From Rachycentron canadum (taxonomy: Eukaryota > Chordata > Actinopteri > Carangiformes > Rachycentridae): a DNA stretch of 64,000 bases. The stretch spans positions 11,711,967 to 11,775,966 of the forward strand of contig CM076650.1 of assembly GCA_038496675.1 (NCBI GenBank), written 5' to 3'. A program made the position numbers and the translations under genes. Position 1 is the first letter of the stretch. Every line of letters begins with the position of its first letter. Below, one piece after another: positions 24,064-37,138 of the stretch. The notes under the pieces are model-generated. The model searched no databases, was not told where the DNA came from, and worked only from the letters and a program-made list of their open reading frames with translations.

Positions 24064-26212
24064 CTACACGTGCTGTAGATGAGCGCCTCACAGCTTCAAT
24101 TTAGAGTCCTAGATATTGGATTATCTTGCTCGCATTGCTGTAAATGACAGGACATTAAAGGAGGAAGGCAGCGGGGAACAAATGGCTGACTCACTTTCCC
24201 TCCGGCAGAGAGCAACTATTCACACTTCCTATTGGTCTCAGTGTCTTGCTGCTTTGCTGTGCCCCAGTCTTGAGAAGCGAAGACTCGCTAGACGGATTTC
24301 TCTTCTTTTTGCTATGAGCGTTCTAACGCAGGGGGTGGTGGTCTGTACCAACTATACAGTCAAAAAGTTGTGTCTCCCAGGTAGGGAGCTCTGTAGTTTG
24401 TTCATCTTACAACATCTTTTGCCTTTTGGTCAAGCTGGTGCTGTAGCCACAGGGCCAGACTACCTCTCTTCAGTTCCTCTCAATCCCCCCCAAAAGAAAT
24501 GACAAAAAAAAAAAAAAAAAAAATGCAGCTAGGACTGTTTCAACTGAAGTATTGATTTCCCTTTGCTTTCTCTCTCTCACTCTCACCCTCCTTTTCTAAG
24601 AGTGCTAGCCAAGCAGTTGGGCTTGGCACCAAAACATAATTATGAAAATGGACCTCTGGGTTGTTTCTTTTAATCTATCTGTACATTCCACAGTCCCTCT
24701 GCAACAGAAGCTATTTAAAAAAGGTTTCTGGGGAATTGAAATGTTTAACCCACTGTACTGTAGAGAATAGTATACTTATTGGTGGCACAACATCAGTTTC
24801 TGGCTAGATCGGTCTGTAACAGATGCGTCCCTATTTTTAGCCCGGATTATCAGGGAATGTCTAAAATATCCAATATTGGTAGCAGACCCACAACATCAAA
24901 CGACCATTGCAGAGCAAGATTTGAGTGCCCGGTAGTTCCTGTCAAACGGTGGCATCAATTTACACTGTGTGGCACCCATGACAAAGTGCCTAGACTCAGA
25001 CAGCAATTTCTGCTCTCTCTTCAACTTACAGTTCAATGGCCAGTGAAACTCAAACGACACAGCCGAAACCAGGCCCATTTTCAAGACATTAAACTCTGCA
25101 GCACAATGTGAGATTCAGTAGCGGCAGTATCAGAAGTGCTTCCTTGCTCAAAGTGTTTGTGTTATGTTTCTTACCAGTAGAGCATAAATTTGTATATATT
25201 TTGGCTGCTGTTCTGAGTTACTCTTTGGTAAGTATAGAAAATTCATTACACCAAACGGAAGATGAGGATTGTTTTGCAACAAAGGTCGTTTGTGCTATAT
25301 TTCTGTATCTAAATAATGGGCGCACTTGCAATGTTGTATTTTGCATCATTCATATTTTCTCAGTTCCATTTGGCTGTTCATAGATTTGAGATATTGGCAC
25401 CCTGTTTCATACAGGACTAAATTCTCAGTTGATCCAAAGGATCTATAACACCATATTCCAATCTCAGACAAAATGCGAACACGGCAAGACCTTGACATTT
25501 CTCCACATCACATCCCTCTGTCTCCTAACATCTATCTAAGGCACAAGAAAAGCATGATTAGTCCTGTTGGATAATAGATGCACGCAGTGGGAAAGGTCAG
25601 CGGTTGTCAGCCCTTAATGCCTCAACCTTTAAAATGGGGGATGGGTGAAGAGTGGCGAAATTAAGAAAATGAGCAGTGAGGATGGTTTATGGGAATCAAT
25701 AATTGCTCAGTTCCACGTCATACACATGTGAGGCATGGTGGAAATAAATGTAAACAGAACAGCTGAGAGCACAGAAAATCTCAGTTTTGCATCCTTCTGT
25801 TTGTCGTCAGAAGAAAGAAGAAAATGTCCTCTGTGAATGCTGAAATCAGAAACTCAGAAACAGAAAAAATAAATGATCTGATCTGATTGATTTTATTAGA
25901 AGCATCACATACTTGCTTTTCTTTTTTCTTTTTTTAATAAAAAATCAAGTTATCTACACTAAAGTCCTGTAAAAAAAACAAAAAAAAAAAACAACATAGA
26001 GAGTCCAGATACACTGGACCGATTTCTTGCTCTGATCTATCTGGTGTATTTGTGTCTTAGGAAGTCTAAATGTGCTAGCGGAAATGTCACATTGGTTCCT
26101 TTGGTTTTGAGTTAATGCTTGTATGATTTTCTCTCAGGTGAGAACAGAGAAGTGTGAAGATGTGAAAGGGCCATCATGGCGCTGGCTGTGAACAGAAATT
26201 AACAGCACAAGT

Positions 26213-26228
26213 GGGGGGGGGGGGGGGG
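26213..26228. repeat. G homopolymer of 16
   Basis: An unbroken G-run, rare in this AT-rich region. Length is error-prone in sequencing. Confidence 0.95.
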
Positions 26229-27718
26229 AAAGTCACCATCATGATGGCCATTTGTCCTCCACTTTGTTGGAATATTATTGGTGGTAGGGTGTTAATAAAT
26301 ATCATCCCATGTATTATGCAGTGTGCGCCTAAGCTCTAGCTGATATTTGAGCAGTTTTATAAGTACACTCTCTGTGATGATATACAGTACACTGCAGTAC
26401 ACTGTGTATTTAGTATAGCTACTTTTCTGCACAGTGATGAAGACGTGAGGTGATAAAACAGTGATGAAAGAGAGCGCATATAAGAAAAAGTGATAAAATG
26501 GAGCTCTGGAAAGTTTTTCTATGAGCCATTTTGTCTTCAGATAATTTCCTCTCCTGTCACTTCATACAGCCAAAATTCAGGTAAAATTAGAACGAAGAAA
26601 TCTTTGCAAACATTTCATTTTCCTCTTTACTGCCCCCATAAAAAGAAACATTTTGTGCTGGAACTGTAAGTGGCTTCACACATCTATCTTTGATTGATGT
26701 CAGTTTTACAAAAGGGTGTTAACGTGTATCAAATTATAGTAGTAATGTCTTGGCACACTTTTTGGCAGAGGACATCCACCAAAATGATAAATGAATCGCA
26801 GAGAGTGTAAGGACCCAGTGACCAGACAAAGTCAAATTTGCAATCAGTGCAAGCCTTTGATGCAATGGCTTTAGCTAATTACTTCATTAAGGAGCAGACA
26901 TAACTTTTGCCCCGGGTTGCCAATTAATGTGAACCCTGGAACCAAATGTGTTATAGGTGCTTTTCTTACGAAGCAATGATAAACTATAAATTGTAGTCCA
27001 ATTAATTTAGGATTGGTGTGATTAAGCTTTGGGAACTGAACACTGCTACACCTACTGCTCCTTGGGGAGTAGCGTCTGGACATCTCCACAGTAAATAATG
27101 CACACTTTTCACTTTCCACCTTGAAAATGCTCTCTCACATAAAGAACTCATTAAACCATGTTGCTGTCATCAACCTCTTTGAGGAGATGGTTGCCTTAAT
27201 GTTACCTTAAAACCAGCCTGTAGCATTTAAAGTTATTTTCCCAGTATAGCAGGAGGCAGGTTGTGGGAGTCACCATCAGGGCACATTCACAGCTGCCATC
27301 CCATGGGTGTTGTTACCGCGTTGTATAATTGGATATTTGTCTTAAAAGCAGTTAGTCTGTTTTGGCTTTAAAGATGAACCTAGAATGATATCAAGTTAGT
27401 TTTATATACTATGTACACAACCCAATATTTACAATCTCAACTGGCTATACAATGACCTGGAACCAATAAAAAGCGTTGATGCAAATGCCAGCGTTTGTAT
27501 CCTTGTCCCATCTGATCTCTTCTTAATAGATGAGCTGATTTCTTGTGTTTGTGGCAGTGAGAGAATATGTGCTCTCTTCTCACTTCTCAGATCGAACTCA
27601 AATGACCTGCCCATGGTTCAATTTTCTAAACACTAGTGGTCAGTCAATAAACTGACACCCAATAAAGAGGTGACTAAAACACTGAGTGCTTGAAGGTTAA
27701 GCTCTCATATCAGAGATT

Positions 27719-27780
27719 GGTAGGTAGGTAGGTAGGTAGGTAGGTAGGTAGGTAGGTAGGTAGGTAGGTAGGTAGGTAGG

Positions 27781-27820
<40 letters not shown>

Positions 27821-27821
27821 G
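27719..27821. repeat. Compound tetranucleotide array (TAGG)n then (TAGA)n
   Basis: About 15-16 perfect TAGG/GGTA units run directly into about 10 TAGA/GATA units with no interruption. This points to a recently expanding and probably polymorphic locus. Confidence 0.97.
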
Positions 27822-30800
27822 ACTGTGCTGACACCATGAATAATTAATTCCCATCAAGTTTTGGAACTTCTTATTTCCTTTGTGACAAAACAACACACCA
27901 ATAGCATTATTGGTGAATGAGCTTTAATTGCTGCTTGTCTCTGAGGGACAACTGAATAGGACACAGCTTGTTTCAATTTCACCATCACAGCTCTCCTCAG
28001 AGTTCTCTGTCTGCCTCACAACGTTCATAAAGAAGTCAACAATACCCCATACACTAGACTGCTTCTCGACATGAACCTTGCAGCGTTGCATTGTTCTGTC
28101 TTAGCGTGGTGGGGGTAAAGCAGCTTCTGATGAACAATCACCATTCCAACGATGTAGAAAACCGTTTGCTTACGTTATTGGTTTGACATTTGCGGAGGGA
28201 GTAACATAAAATAATAATTTGATAATGACCCTGAATACTATTCACGCCACAGTGCACCATCTTTTCTGGAAAATGTGAAATTTCTGCTCCATACAATGCT
28301 TCCAAAAACTACCGCAGTCACTGATATCCACTGCATGTCTACTTTCTGCTGACAAACGTACAATGCAATGCCTCACATGTGGTGGCTCTATTCACGCTCT
28401 AAACCTGAACCTATTTAGCACTGACTGACAATGCTTGACCTGAACACCACACCCTTATTCCAATTACAAATGATTGCCACATTCTTAATGACATTTAAAA
28501 GGCAGTCTCTTCAAATTTCACAAGTGAAACAGTGGCCTGGCATCGTATCATGTGGAAGTGCCAACCAACCAGGCAGATGATCATATCACTTCACCGGGTC
28601 AGTGAATGGATTGGGAAAAAATCTGTTTTTCTTTGCCAAGTCAAGGGCGAGCGTAGTATGTTTTAGACGTGTAGAGATGCACCTAAACGTAACACTCAGG
28701 AATTAAAGTGAAATAAAGACATAGCATCGACTGACAATTTTAAACTAAGATGTATTACTTGTGCTGAATTACTCAACACAACTGAGAGTAAATCTTCTGC
28801 CAAAAACCTTTGCCACCCAGATGAAACAGAGGTTCGGGGTAATTGGCTGGAAATGGCAAAGCAAAGAATTTCTGGATTATTTGCCATGGTAACAGTTGTC
28901 TCTTCTCTTCAGCTAACACTGTTGTGCAACTTTAGTCTCCTCAGGTTTTCTCTTTATTGCTGCCCCTCTTTCTGGAATTAATTCACTGGAGCAAGGACTG
29001 AATTCTAAACTGAATGAAGTGTGTTGATATGAATTTATATGCTGTAGGGAAAGCTGTGAAGTTGTGCTTAAAGAGCATTTGGGTGGCACTTCATCTGACA
29101 GCACAGTAATTACAAAGAACTTACTTCTTAATGAAGAGTTAATGACTGTAGAAAAGACAATTACATGTCTTTTACAGCAGGCAATGTTGTAATTACAACA
29201 GTAATATAATCCTTATTTATTCTTTTACAAAAAAAATAAATGACCTGTTGTCAACAAACACTAATATGTGGCGTAATCACATATCAACAAGCAACCATAT
29301 GCAATTAGTATACCCTTGTCTAAATACAACAACTAAAAAGTAATTAAATAGGTAGATGTCTGCAAATACATGTAAACAATTAGTAATAGCTGCTGTCAAT
29401 ACAAGTACAGTGTGAAGTATGATACTGGACAATAAAATTAAGTTGGTGTAAAACTTTTTTTTTTCTTCTTTAAAGTTATAGGTGTTTTGGGTTAGAAGCA
29501 GTAAAAACATACTTTTATAAATATATTTTTCAGGCGCCCCAAGTGAAAGTCTCAGAGACCTGCGAGAGTCCCAGGATCCCTCACCTGACATTACTGTGGT
29601 TCAGATCAGCAGGAGTCGTGAGCTGAGGGGGGAGGGTGCAAAGTGCCAAATCATCCTCCATTTGAGGCAGAGCCACATCCTCCCCCTCATTTTCTCCTCT
29701 CCCCACCCCACCAAAAGTAAAGCTCCCCTCTGGAGAGAGAGCGGATGGCTCCTTCTGCTCCATTAATCTAATGACAATGCCCCGTGACTAAGACCAGCTT
29801 AGCAGGCATTGCTCATCCCCGTTGGCTCCTCTTTCACTTAGCATGCCATCTATGCATGAATGCAACAGGGGCAATGACAGCAAAGGAGGAGGAGAAAGAA
29901 AATAAAGAGAGACGAAGTCACTGCAAACAATGGCCTGATTATAGTGCAATGGTGTCCATGGTTACCAGAGGATGTCACATAACAGTACTGATAAAGGGTT
30001 TGATGAACAGTATTTAAAAAAAAACTGTCAAAATAGGGTTCAGACAAGTCCTTTTATAGATTTCTCAGAACTAATATCTATGATTATCAGTAATGAGTAA
30101 CAAGAAAAAATAAATAAATTCAATTTAGAATGGGCCACCTCCAGTATGTTGTCAGTTTCGATAGGGCCAACGTGGACCTCTTCAATATGAGATTTGTAAT
30201 TGGACTGTTTGGACTGACTGACAACTCTCAACAGGTCATAATCTTGTCTTTCTCATTAATGCTAAAGAAATTAGCTCTTCATCATCTTGCAGTGAAAGCC
30301 AATCCAGTGCAAACTGTCTCTTTGCTGCTACTGTAACCACTCTTCATCACAAAGCAAATGTGAGAAGATTCATAAAATTACTACTTTTCTGTCAGAATGA
30401 ATGCACAAAACTGCAATCTAGTTTTTGCAGCAGTGTAATAACAGTCAGTGGGTGTAGTCTGCACAGAACAACAAATGACTAGCTACTCAAGGAACATCCA
30501 ATGCATTGCACATGTTGAATTCAAGCTTTGGATGCCTATGATGTGCTCTTAGTTCAGGCCTGAGGAGAAGGTTGTAGTAGGATCCCTTTTCATGTGACAC
30601 CTCTGGGAATGTCACTGCTCTGTGGTATATGCGCTGCTTGCTGATGTCTGCTGGAGCACAGGCTCTGTGTATGTTAGCCTAGTGTCTCATAGGAGAGATG
30701 TCTGCTTCAGCCTAACCTCTGGGGAAATAGCGACCAGAAGTTGGCTGTCAACTAGCAGAGCTGCTGGCCCAGAATAGCACAGGGTCAGTGTGGATAAATA

Positions 30801-31627
30801 GGCCTCCCACAGAACAAGAGGAGACAGGGCTTCTTAACTAAGTATGTGACACTCTAAGTCAAGGCAACTGCCAAATATTCCTGCTCACATTATGAGTTGT
30901 TGTAACAGATCTCTTTGGGTGTGACATTACCACAGAAACCCAACTGACCCCATGGCAAATACTGAAGTTATCAATGAAATCAAGCAGTTCTCTCACACCC
31001 GTGGTCACTGCAATTCAACACTCTTTGTACAAAGCTAATTTTACTGTGTGACAAGTTGATGTCAACCCAAAAGTTGCTTTTGTCAAATAAAATGATGGTG
31101 TCTTCTATTTGAATGTAATTTCTTTGCAGTCTAATTAAACAATATATAAAACGATACAAATGGAAAGTTGTTCAGAAAAACGGGTAGGATAAAGAACAAA
31201 ACTGTGCTGTTATGGATGGAGTTAGGTATCTACAATTGCATTCATTTAAGTCTTAATTGATCCTTTTATGTAACTATAAAATAATTTTAATCAGTTTTTG
31301 TCTTTTCTTCCTTATTCACCTTAAAGCTGTCCAGTATCAAATGCTACAAACTTCCTATCTAATAAAAGGTCAGTTTTTATATATGCACTTTTGAGGATAA
31401 AGTTGATAATGTGGATTAAAATCAAACTTGGCATCTTCTGTAATGCTTTCACCATAAAAGCAGCGGTCTTTTTTAAAATAGTTAATCATAAATAATCCCC
31501 GGATCCTGAAGTGCCCCTGGATCGCCTTCTTGCTTATTTCAGCACTATTTTAGGTTAAAAATTTTCTCACCTCTGTGACTCAGTCTTGATTGAGCGTTCT
31601 TCTGCTTTATTACCCAGGGGGATGTTT

Positions 31628-31641
31628 GTTGCCATGGTGAC
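31628..31641 (-). promoter_or_regulatory. RFX X-box-like site
   Basis: The minus strand reads GTCACCATGGCAAC, a full match to the RFX consensus GTHNYYATRRNAAC. It lies deep in the 36-kb intron within a balanced-composition stretch (about 31580-31790). RFX factors act in ciliated and neural cells. Binding here is only inferred from the motif. Confidence 0.35.
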
Positions 31642-34600
31642 AGAGAAAGCAGGGGCTGATACTGTATTTCATTACTAACCGAACAAAGAGCAAAATGAAA
31701 TATAATTTGCCATTCAGAAAGACAACCAGGCCAGGATTAAAAGTTTTTGCCTCGCTGTGTCATTTGCCTGTCATTGCTGGTACAGTAATTATGAGCTGAA
31801 AAATACATTATAATGTGTCACAGCCACAGTTTGTTTGCAGTTGTTGGTGTCAGACATTTGAGGAAATGACAAAGATTTGGGGGCTATACATTGCATTACA
31901 GAAACACATGCAACATTACATATCACTAACTTCCTTATCATTAATCATAATTAAGTTGAAAAAATCAGAGATATATTTGTCTATAAATGTGGGTTAACCT
32001 GTGTCTGTATGTGCATATCTTTTTTTTTTTTTTTTTTTTAAAGATTACACAGCACAGTGTGTCTGCACTGGGAAAGAGCAGTTGTAGTTTTATTCCATTT
32101 TGAGCCAACTTCTGAATCATCCGACCAAACATATATTTGTAGCTTTACATTTGGTTTCATTTAGCTTATACAATAAATGACGAGATAACCTTGAACCTAC
32201 AAATGTTTTTCTCTGCTCCGTCATTAGGGAGCTGAATGCCACCATATAAAGTGTCTTTACAGCCAAATAGGCAATATAGGTGGCAATTTTGTATTCTACA
32301 AGGGACATTTTCACCTTGGCTTTTATAATGGTGAAGATATTGTCTCTCTAATACCTTGCCATCCAACCCACTGTCAGAAAAAACAATGTACATTGTAAGA
32401 AACACTAAAGTAGATTTGTGTTAGTTTGTCATGCAGGATATTTGATTTTAACCATGATTACGTATAAAAGGTTTACAGGCTGTAATACAGAAAAAAGACA
32501 ATAGGAAAAAGAAACAAAAAAAAACAAAACATAAACACCAATGAAAACATATCATTCTCTCTCTGACAGACTCACATGAATTTACACAATTGTAAAAAGA
32601 GGCATACGCTGGTGAAACCATGTACACGAGTAAAAGTAAAGTAAAACCCTGATCGTTTGGTGTGATTTCACAGTTGTGTATACTAGGAGCTTTGCAGTTG
32701 CAAGTGTATTTGTGTACTCAGTAAATACACAGTAAATTACACTTAATGCCTTTCACGTGTCTGTTGTATGTATGTTATGCAGTTTCATCAGTGTATATGT
32801 ATGTGTAAGAATTTAGGTTTATATAAGTCTTTAAAAGACAGAATAAACATCAGCTCAGCACCAACACCACATCTGCGAGAAACAGCTGTATGACATCCAG
32901 ATGTATGCACTCACATGTCTGACTGCGTTTCCAAGTTAGTCTTAATTACCAATTCAAACAGTTCTTTATCTTTGCACAACATGTGAAACGACACCCCCTG
33001 TGGCTGCCTGTAATGCAATGAGATCAGACCAATGAATGCGTATGGATCAAATGAACCCAAAATAACACACATTACAGTTGCAGCGCACAATATATCACAT
33101 TATATGCTCTTACCAATGCATATCAGGGCACTTCTGCACAAAAAAAGAAGTGTTTGTATTTATACTAACAGTATTAGGTCCTCCAGGAAGCTGTGTTTAC
33201 TGTTTACATTTTGGGGATGAGCGAGTTAGTGGGTAACTCTGGGCAGTGGTGGCCTGATGATCTGAGCAGCTAGCGAGAGGGCGAGAAATGCCTTGTGTGC
33301 GTCTGTGTGCACACATGCATTTGCATACTCTATGAATCGGATCAAAGGTAGTGTGATGAGCAGCGCTTGTGTCATGAATATTTAGAAGGGAACATACTGC
33401 TTGCATTATGAGCCCGTTTAGGCCCTGAGCTACACTCCTGTGTTTCCACCTTATCCAGGATATTCTCTTCACCTGTGACCTTTGCAAAACAAAACACAAA
33501 CCATATCTGAGTTAAAGTCTTGAGAGAAACTGGGAAATGGAGAGGAGGAAATAAATAAACAAAGCACAAAAAGTGCTGAGGACAGAGATAAGACTACACT
33601 GGGTCAGAAAAGAAAGGAAATGAAATTAGGTATATGTCCTGTTTGTGCTTGGTTGGATTTATGTTCCTGCTTTATTTATTTCATTTGGGAAAAAAAAAAA
33701 AAAAAAAGGGGGCCAGCAGTAAGAGACATGTGAAAGTGTTAAGAATTGTGATTGTGAATTTCACAGGCAGAAATAGGATATGACTGGACATGGCTCCCAG
33801 AACAGGTTAAGATATGCACAGTCTACTAGAAACAGCAGGAGGCACCATGTCTTGGGACCAACTGCAGGTGAGATGTCATGTGCAAAACTGGGCCAAATGT
33901 GTCAGGCAAGACAATGTCCGTTACATACTATATTGAATCTATAGTGAAGTCACGGTGCCAGAATTTCTGTGCTCTAATATTGCATACGTGTTGCACAGGT
34001 TGCTTTACAGCTGTGAAGCCTTTAGAAAAGTTGCTGTAATATGAACCTTGAATATTTCATCATAAGGAGAAAGATAGCACTTTTCTTTTTTTCTTTACCT
34101 TAACGACCTCCCTCTCTGCTCTCTCTCTCTTTTTTTTTAAATTTGTAACACTGTCTTAATCATCTAAAAAGGAAGATCCCAATTATCTATAGTGCTCCTC
34201 GTTCGAGCAATACCTCTCCGTTGGTGCCAAAATTCTGTTCCTCTCTAAACTTGTCACTCCACATTTGACAAGGAACAAATCCTTCCCTACCCAGCTACTC
34301 TATTGTCTTATGATTATTGAACAAATGCCAATTTGTGTTACCCAACATCTTTCAAACTGCTGTGGCGATTAGGGAAGGCATTGGGGCAGCGTTTCTCAAT
34401 CCTGGGTTCACCTGACATGCTGAGCAGACATTTCTACGAGGACTGTGACATCTTAACATGACTGTGACATTAAAAATAATCCTTACCTACCCTCTTTGTC
34501 TCATTATGTTTATAAATAAAGACCAGTAATAAAGTTCCAGTCGCACAGTTATTAAGTGAGATAAATTTAGTTAACAGAGGGGCAACCATGTTTCATAAGA

Positions 34601-37040
34601 AGCACGTCATGAAGCTGCTAAATTGACATATTTCCATATATATTTTCCTAAAGGACGTGACCTGCGATATATTTCATTTTACTTTTAATAAGCTTTCTGG
34701 GGCAAAATCACATGGTCCTTATAGGTTTTTATTCACTCACCTAATTAATCAGTGCTGGGTGGCGCCTGCCATTGCCGGCTTGCGCTACTTGGCATTTGTA
34801 CTGTGTTAAAAAGCCGTGGCTCTAATTAGGAGAGATGATCTATTTTCCATAATGAGAATTGATGGCTTTTCTTCTGCACCACCAAGCATTTTCTTTCTTT
34901 CTCTCACTCTTTCCAACTGAAGCCACCAATCTCGCTTACTCCCTCACACAGACACACTTCAGAGCTGTACATAGAAAAGGACTAAATGAAGCACTATGTG
35001 ATTAATGGACTTAATTTCCAGCAGATTTGACTTCATGGCGACAGCCCACTTCACCTCGAAAGCTTGCTGATTATTAGATTTAAGCCTGTGTCAAAAAGTC
35101 AAACAGTTTACAGATGAATGTCCCTCTCTGTCCTCCTCTGATCAGCCACAGTTTCCACCTGTCCTGCTCAAAAGCTTCTCATCAAAAACATTTTGTTTTA
35201 TGTACACTATGAGGTTTTCTGTAGACACCAGCCATGCCACGTGGTAATGATCAGGAAAAAACAGAGAATAAATAAAAATAAAAGAAAGTCCTCCTTCTAC
35301 GAGACTGCTCAGTTTAACATAATTTATAGAATAATCTGCAAAGCAGCTCAAAAAATGCTCCTGCAGGGGACAGATGCAGCATCACCTTGTAAAACAGTGA
35401 ACCCACATATACAATAATCTTGTTGCTTCCCATGGGTGTCAGAGCCTCCTAATCTTTGAACACAAAGACAGCCCCTGTCTATGTGGCTTTGCAAGCCTGT
35501 GCTAATGCTGTGTAAACATTGCTGCTGCTGTTTGCCACCGATTTAGCACATGTTAATATTACATGAGACAGAGGGGCCCTTTGATGATGTAAGTGAACAC
35601 TCAAACTAGGGCTTTTCTACCTCAGGGAGGGGAGACGGGGCTGTGGAGCAGCTCCTTCGAGATTTCTCTCACTTCCGCATTTGCAATCCAGCTTGGTGGA
35701 GTGGAGCGGCTCATTTTTCCGCAGTCGCATCACGGAGGTGGATTGTTCTAGTTTCGAATACCATCACTGAGGCAAAATAAGTAATAAGTGAAACATATAA
35801 ACTAGCAAATTATAAGTCTTAAGCATTTGTTACAAAACATTATGGCTGCCACTGATGTGTTTGGTTTGGCTTTTTTTGAACATAATTAATGAAACAGCAG
35901 ACCAGTTACAATTGCTTGTAGTCAAAAAATCAAAGATGTGTCTACAGGGACTCCCCTATATCCCTTACATCGTTATTTTCAAACAGAGATCGACAACTTT
36001 GCTCGGTCCGATGCACTCAGCTGATATCAAATCAATGCCAACACACAACAAGTTAGATCTTCTGACAGGGCAAAACCCAACAGCTCAGGAAGTTCGCCTT
36101 TTTGAAGCAGAGGAAGATGATGAACATTTAGCTGCAAGCAGTGATTTGACAAGCGGCCTTGTGTGAATCGAGTCAAACTATTTTTTGATTCCGGATTAAA
36201 ATGTGTTGCATTTCTTCACATTCCCATGTTGAGTTTTTCATCTGAAACCATTTAGTTCCTCATTATTCATAAATAGCTGATTTTTATTTTAACATCCTGG
36301 CCCTGATATTTGATACTTTACTTGATACTTGATAATTTTGCATGTTTTCATCAAATGACAGCTGTAGAGTAAAAAGTAAAGGAAATTACCAATCAATTTT
36401 CTGTATTAAATATTTCTTTCTGTACATAATATTAGTACCAAGGCACTAAAAAACAGAAATCGGCTAAAAATAATCCCAACTGAATGAACGCGAAGCCTTG
36501 TAACGTGTAATGCAAAATAATTTTAAGTGGGTAGAATGAATATGAATATGAAAAAGCTCTCGAACGATCTCACAGGCTGGTAACGTTTCCTATTGAAAGC
36601 CAGAGAAATATTAGATTAGATTAGTTTTGTCACTAATTGAAAGCCGTGTTAGGCCTTCTTCAGGAACATGAGAGACAGTACACAGGCTTGGTGGTGTGCA
36701 GGATGCAGTGATATCTATTTTCTCCGCCTCTGCTTCACCTGTGTGTTCAAACCAATTCCCCCGTTCTATAAGTGAGCCTATGGCCAGTTTTTGTTTGTTG
36801 GGAGATGTCCTTCATTACTGCTCCACCAAGCTCTGATAATCCCACACCTCCCACAGCCACCACTGGCGTTCAGTGATGACGGAGATGAAAAACTGACTCT
36901 TTTGTTTGTGGTTGTCCGCTCTCTACGGTCTCTCGTTCTCTTCATTTGTCTGCATGTAAGCTTGCCAGCTGGCAGTATGTTACATTTAAATTTTGAAACA
37001 GAATTTTTATACATGCGCACACACAAGCCCACGTATGCAT

Positions 37041-37087
37041 GCACACACACACACACGCACGCACGCACACACACACACACACACACA

Positions 37088-37134
<47 letters not shown>
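37041..37134. repeat. CA microsatellite with CG interruptions
   Basis: A CA array with GCAC steps at 37056-37067 and 37088-37092, about 94 bp. Confidence 0.95.

Positions 37135-37138
<4 letters not shown>

Noticed and set aside
24779..25111. 110-codon plus-strand frame
   Set aside because: No recognisable family, and an antisense frame of similar quality overlaps it, so coding evidence is lacking.
34384..34410. hAT-like transposon terminus (CAGCGTTTCTCAATCCTGGG)
   Set aside because: It resembles a hAT end, but no matching inverted end or 8-bp target duplication was seen.
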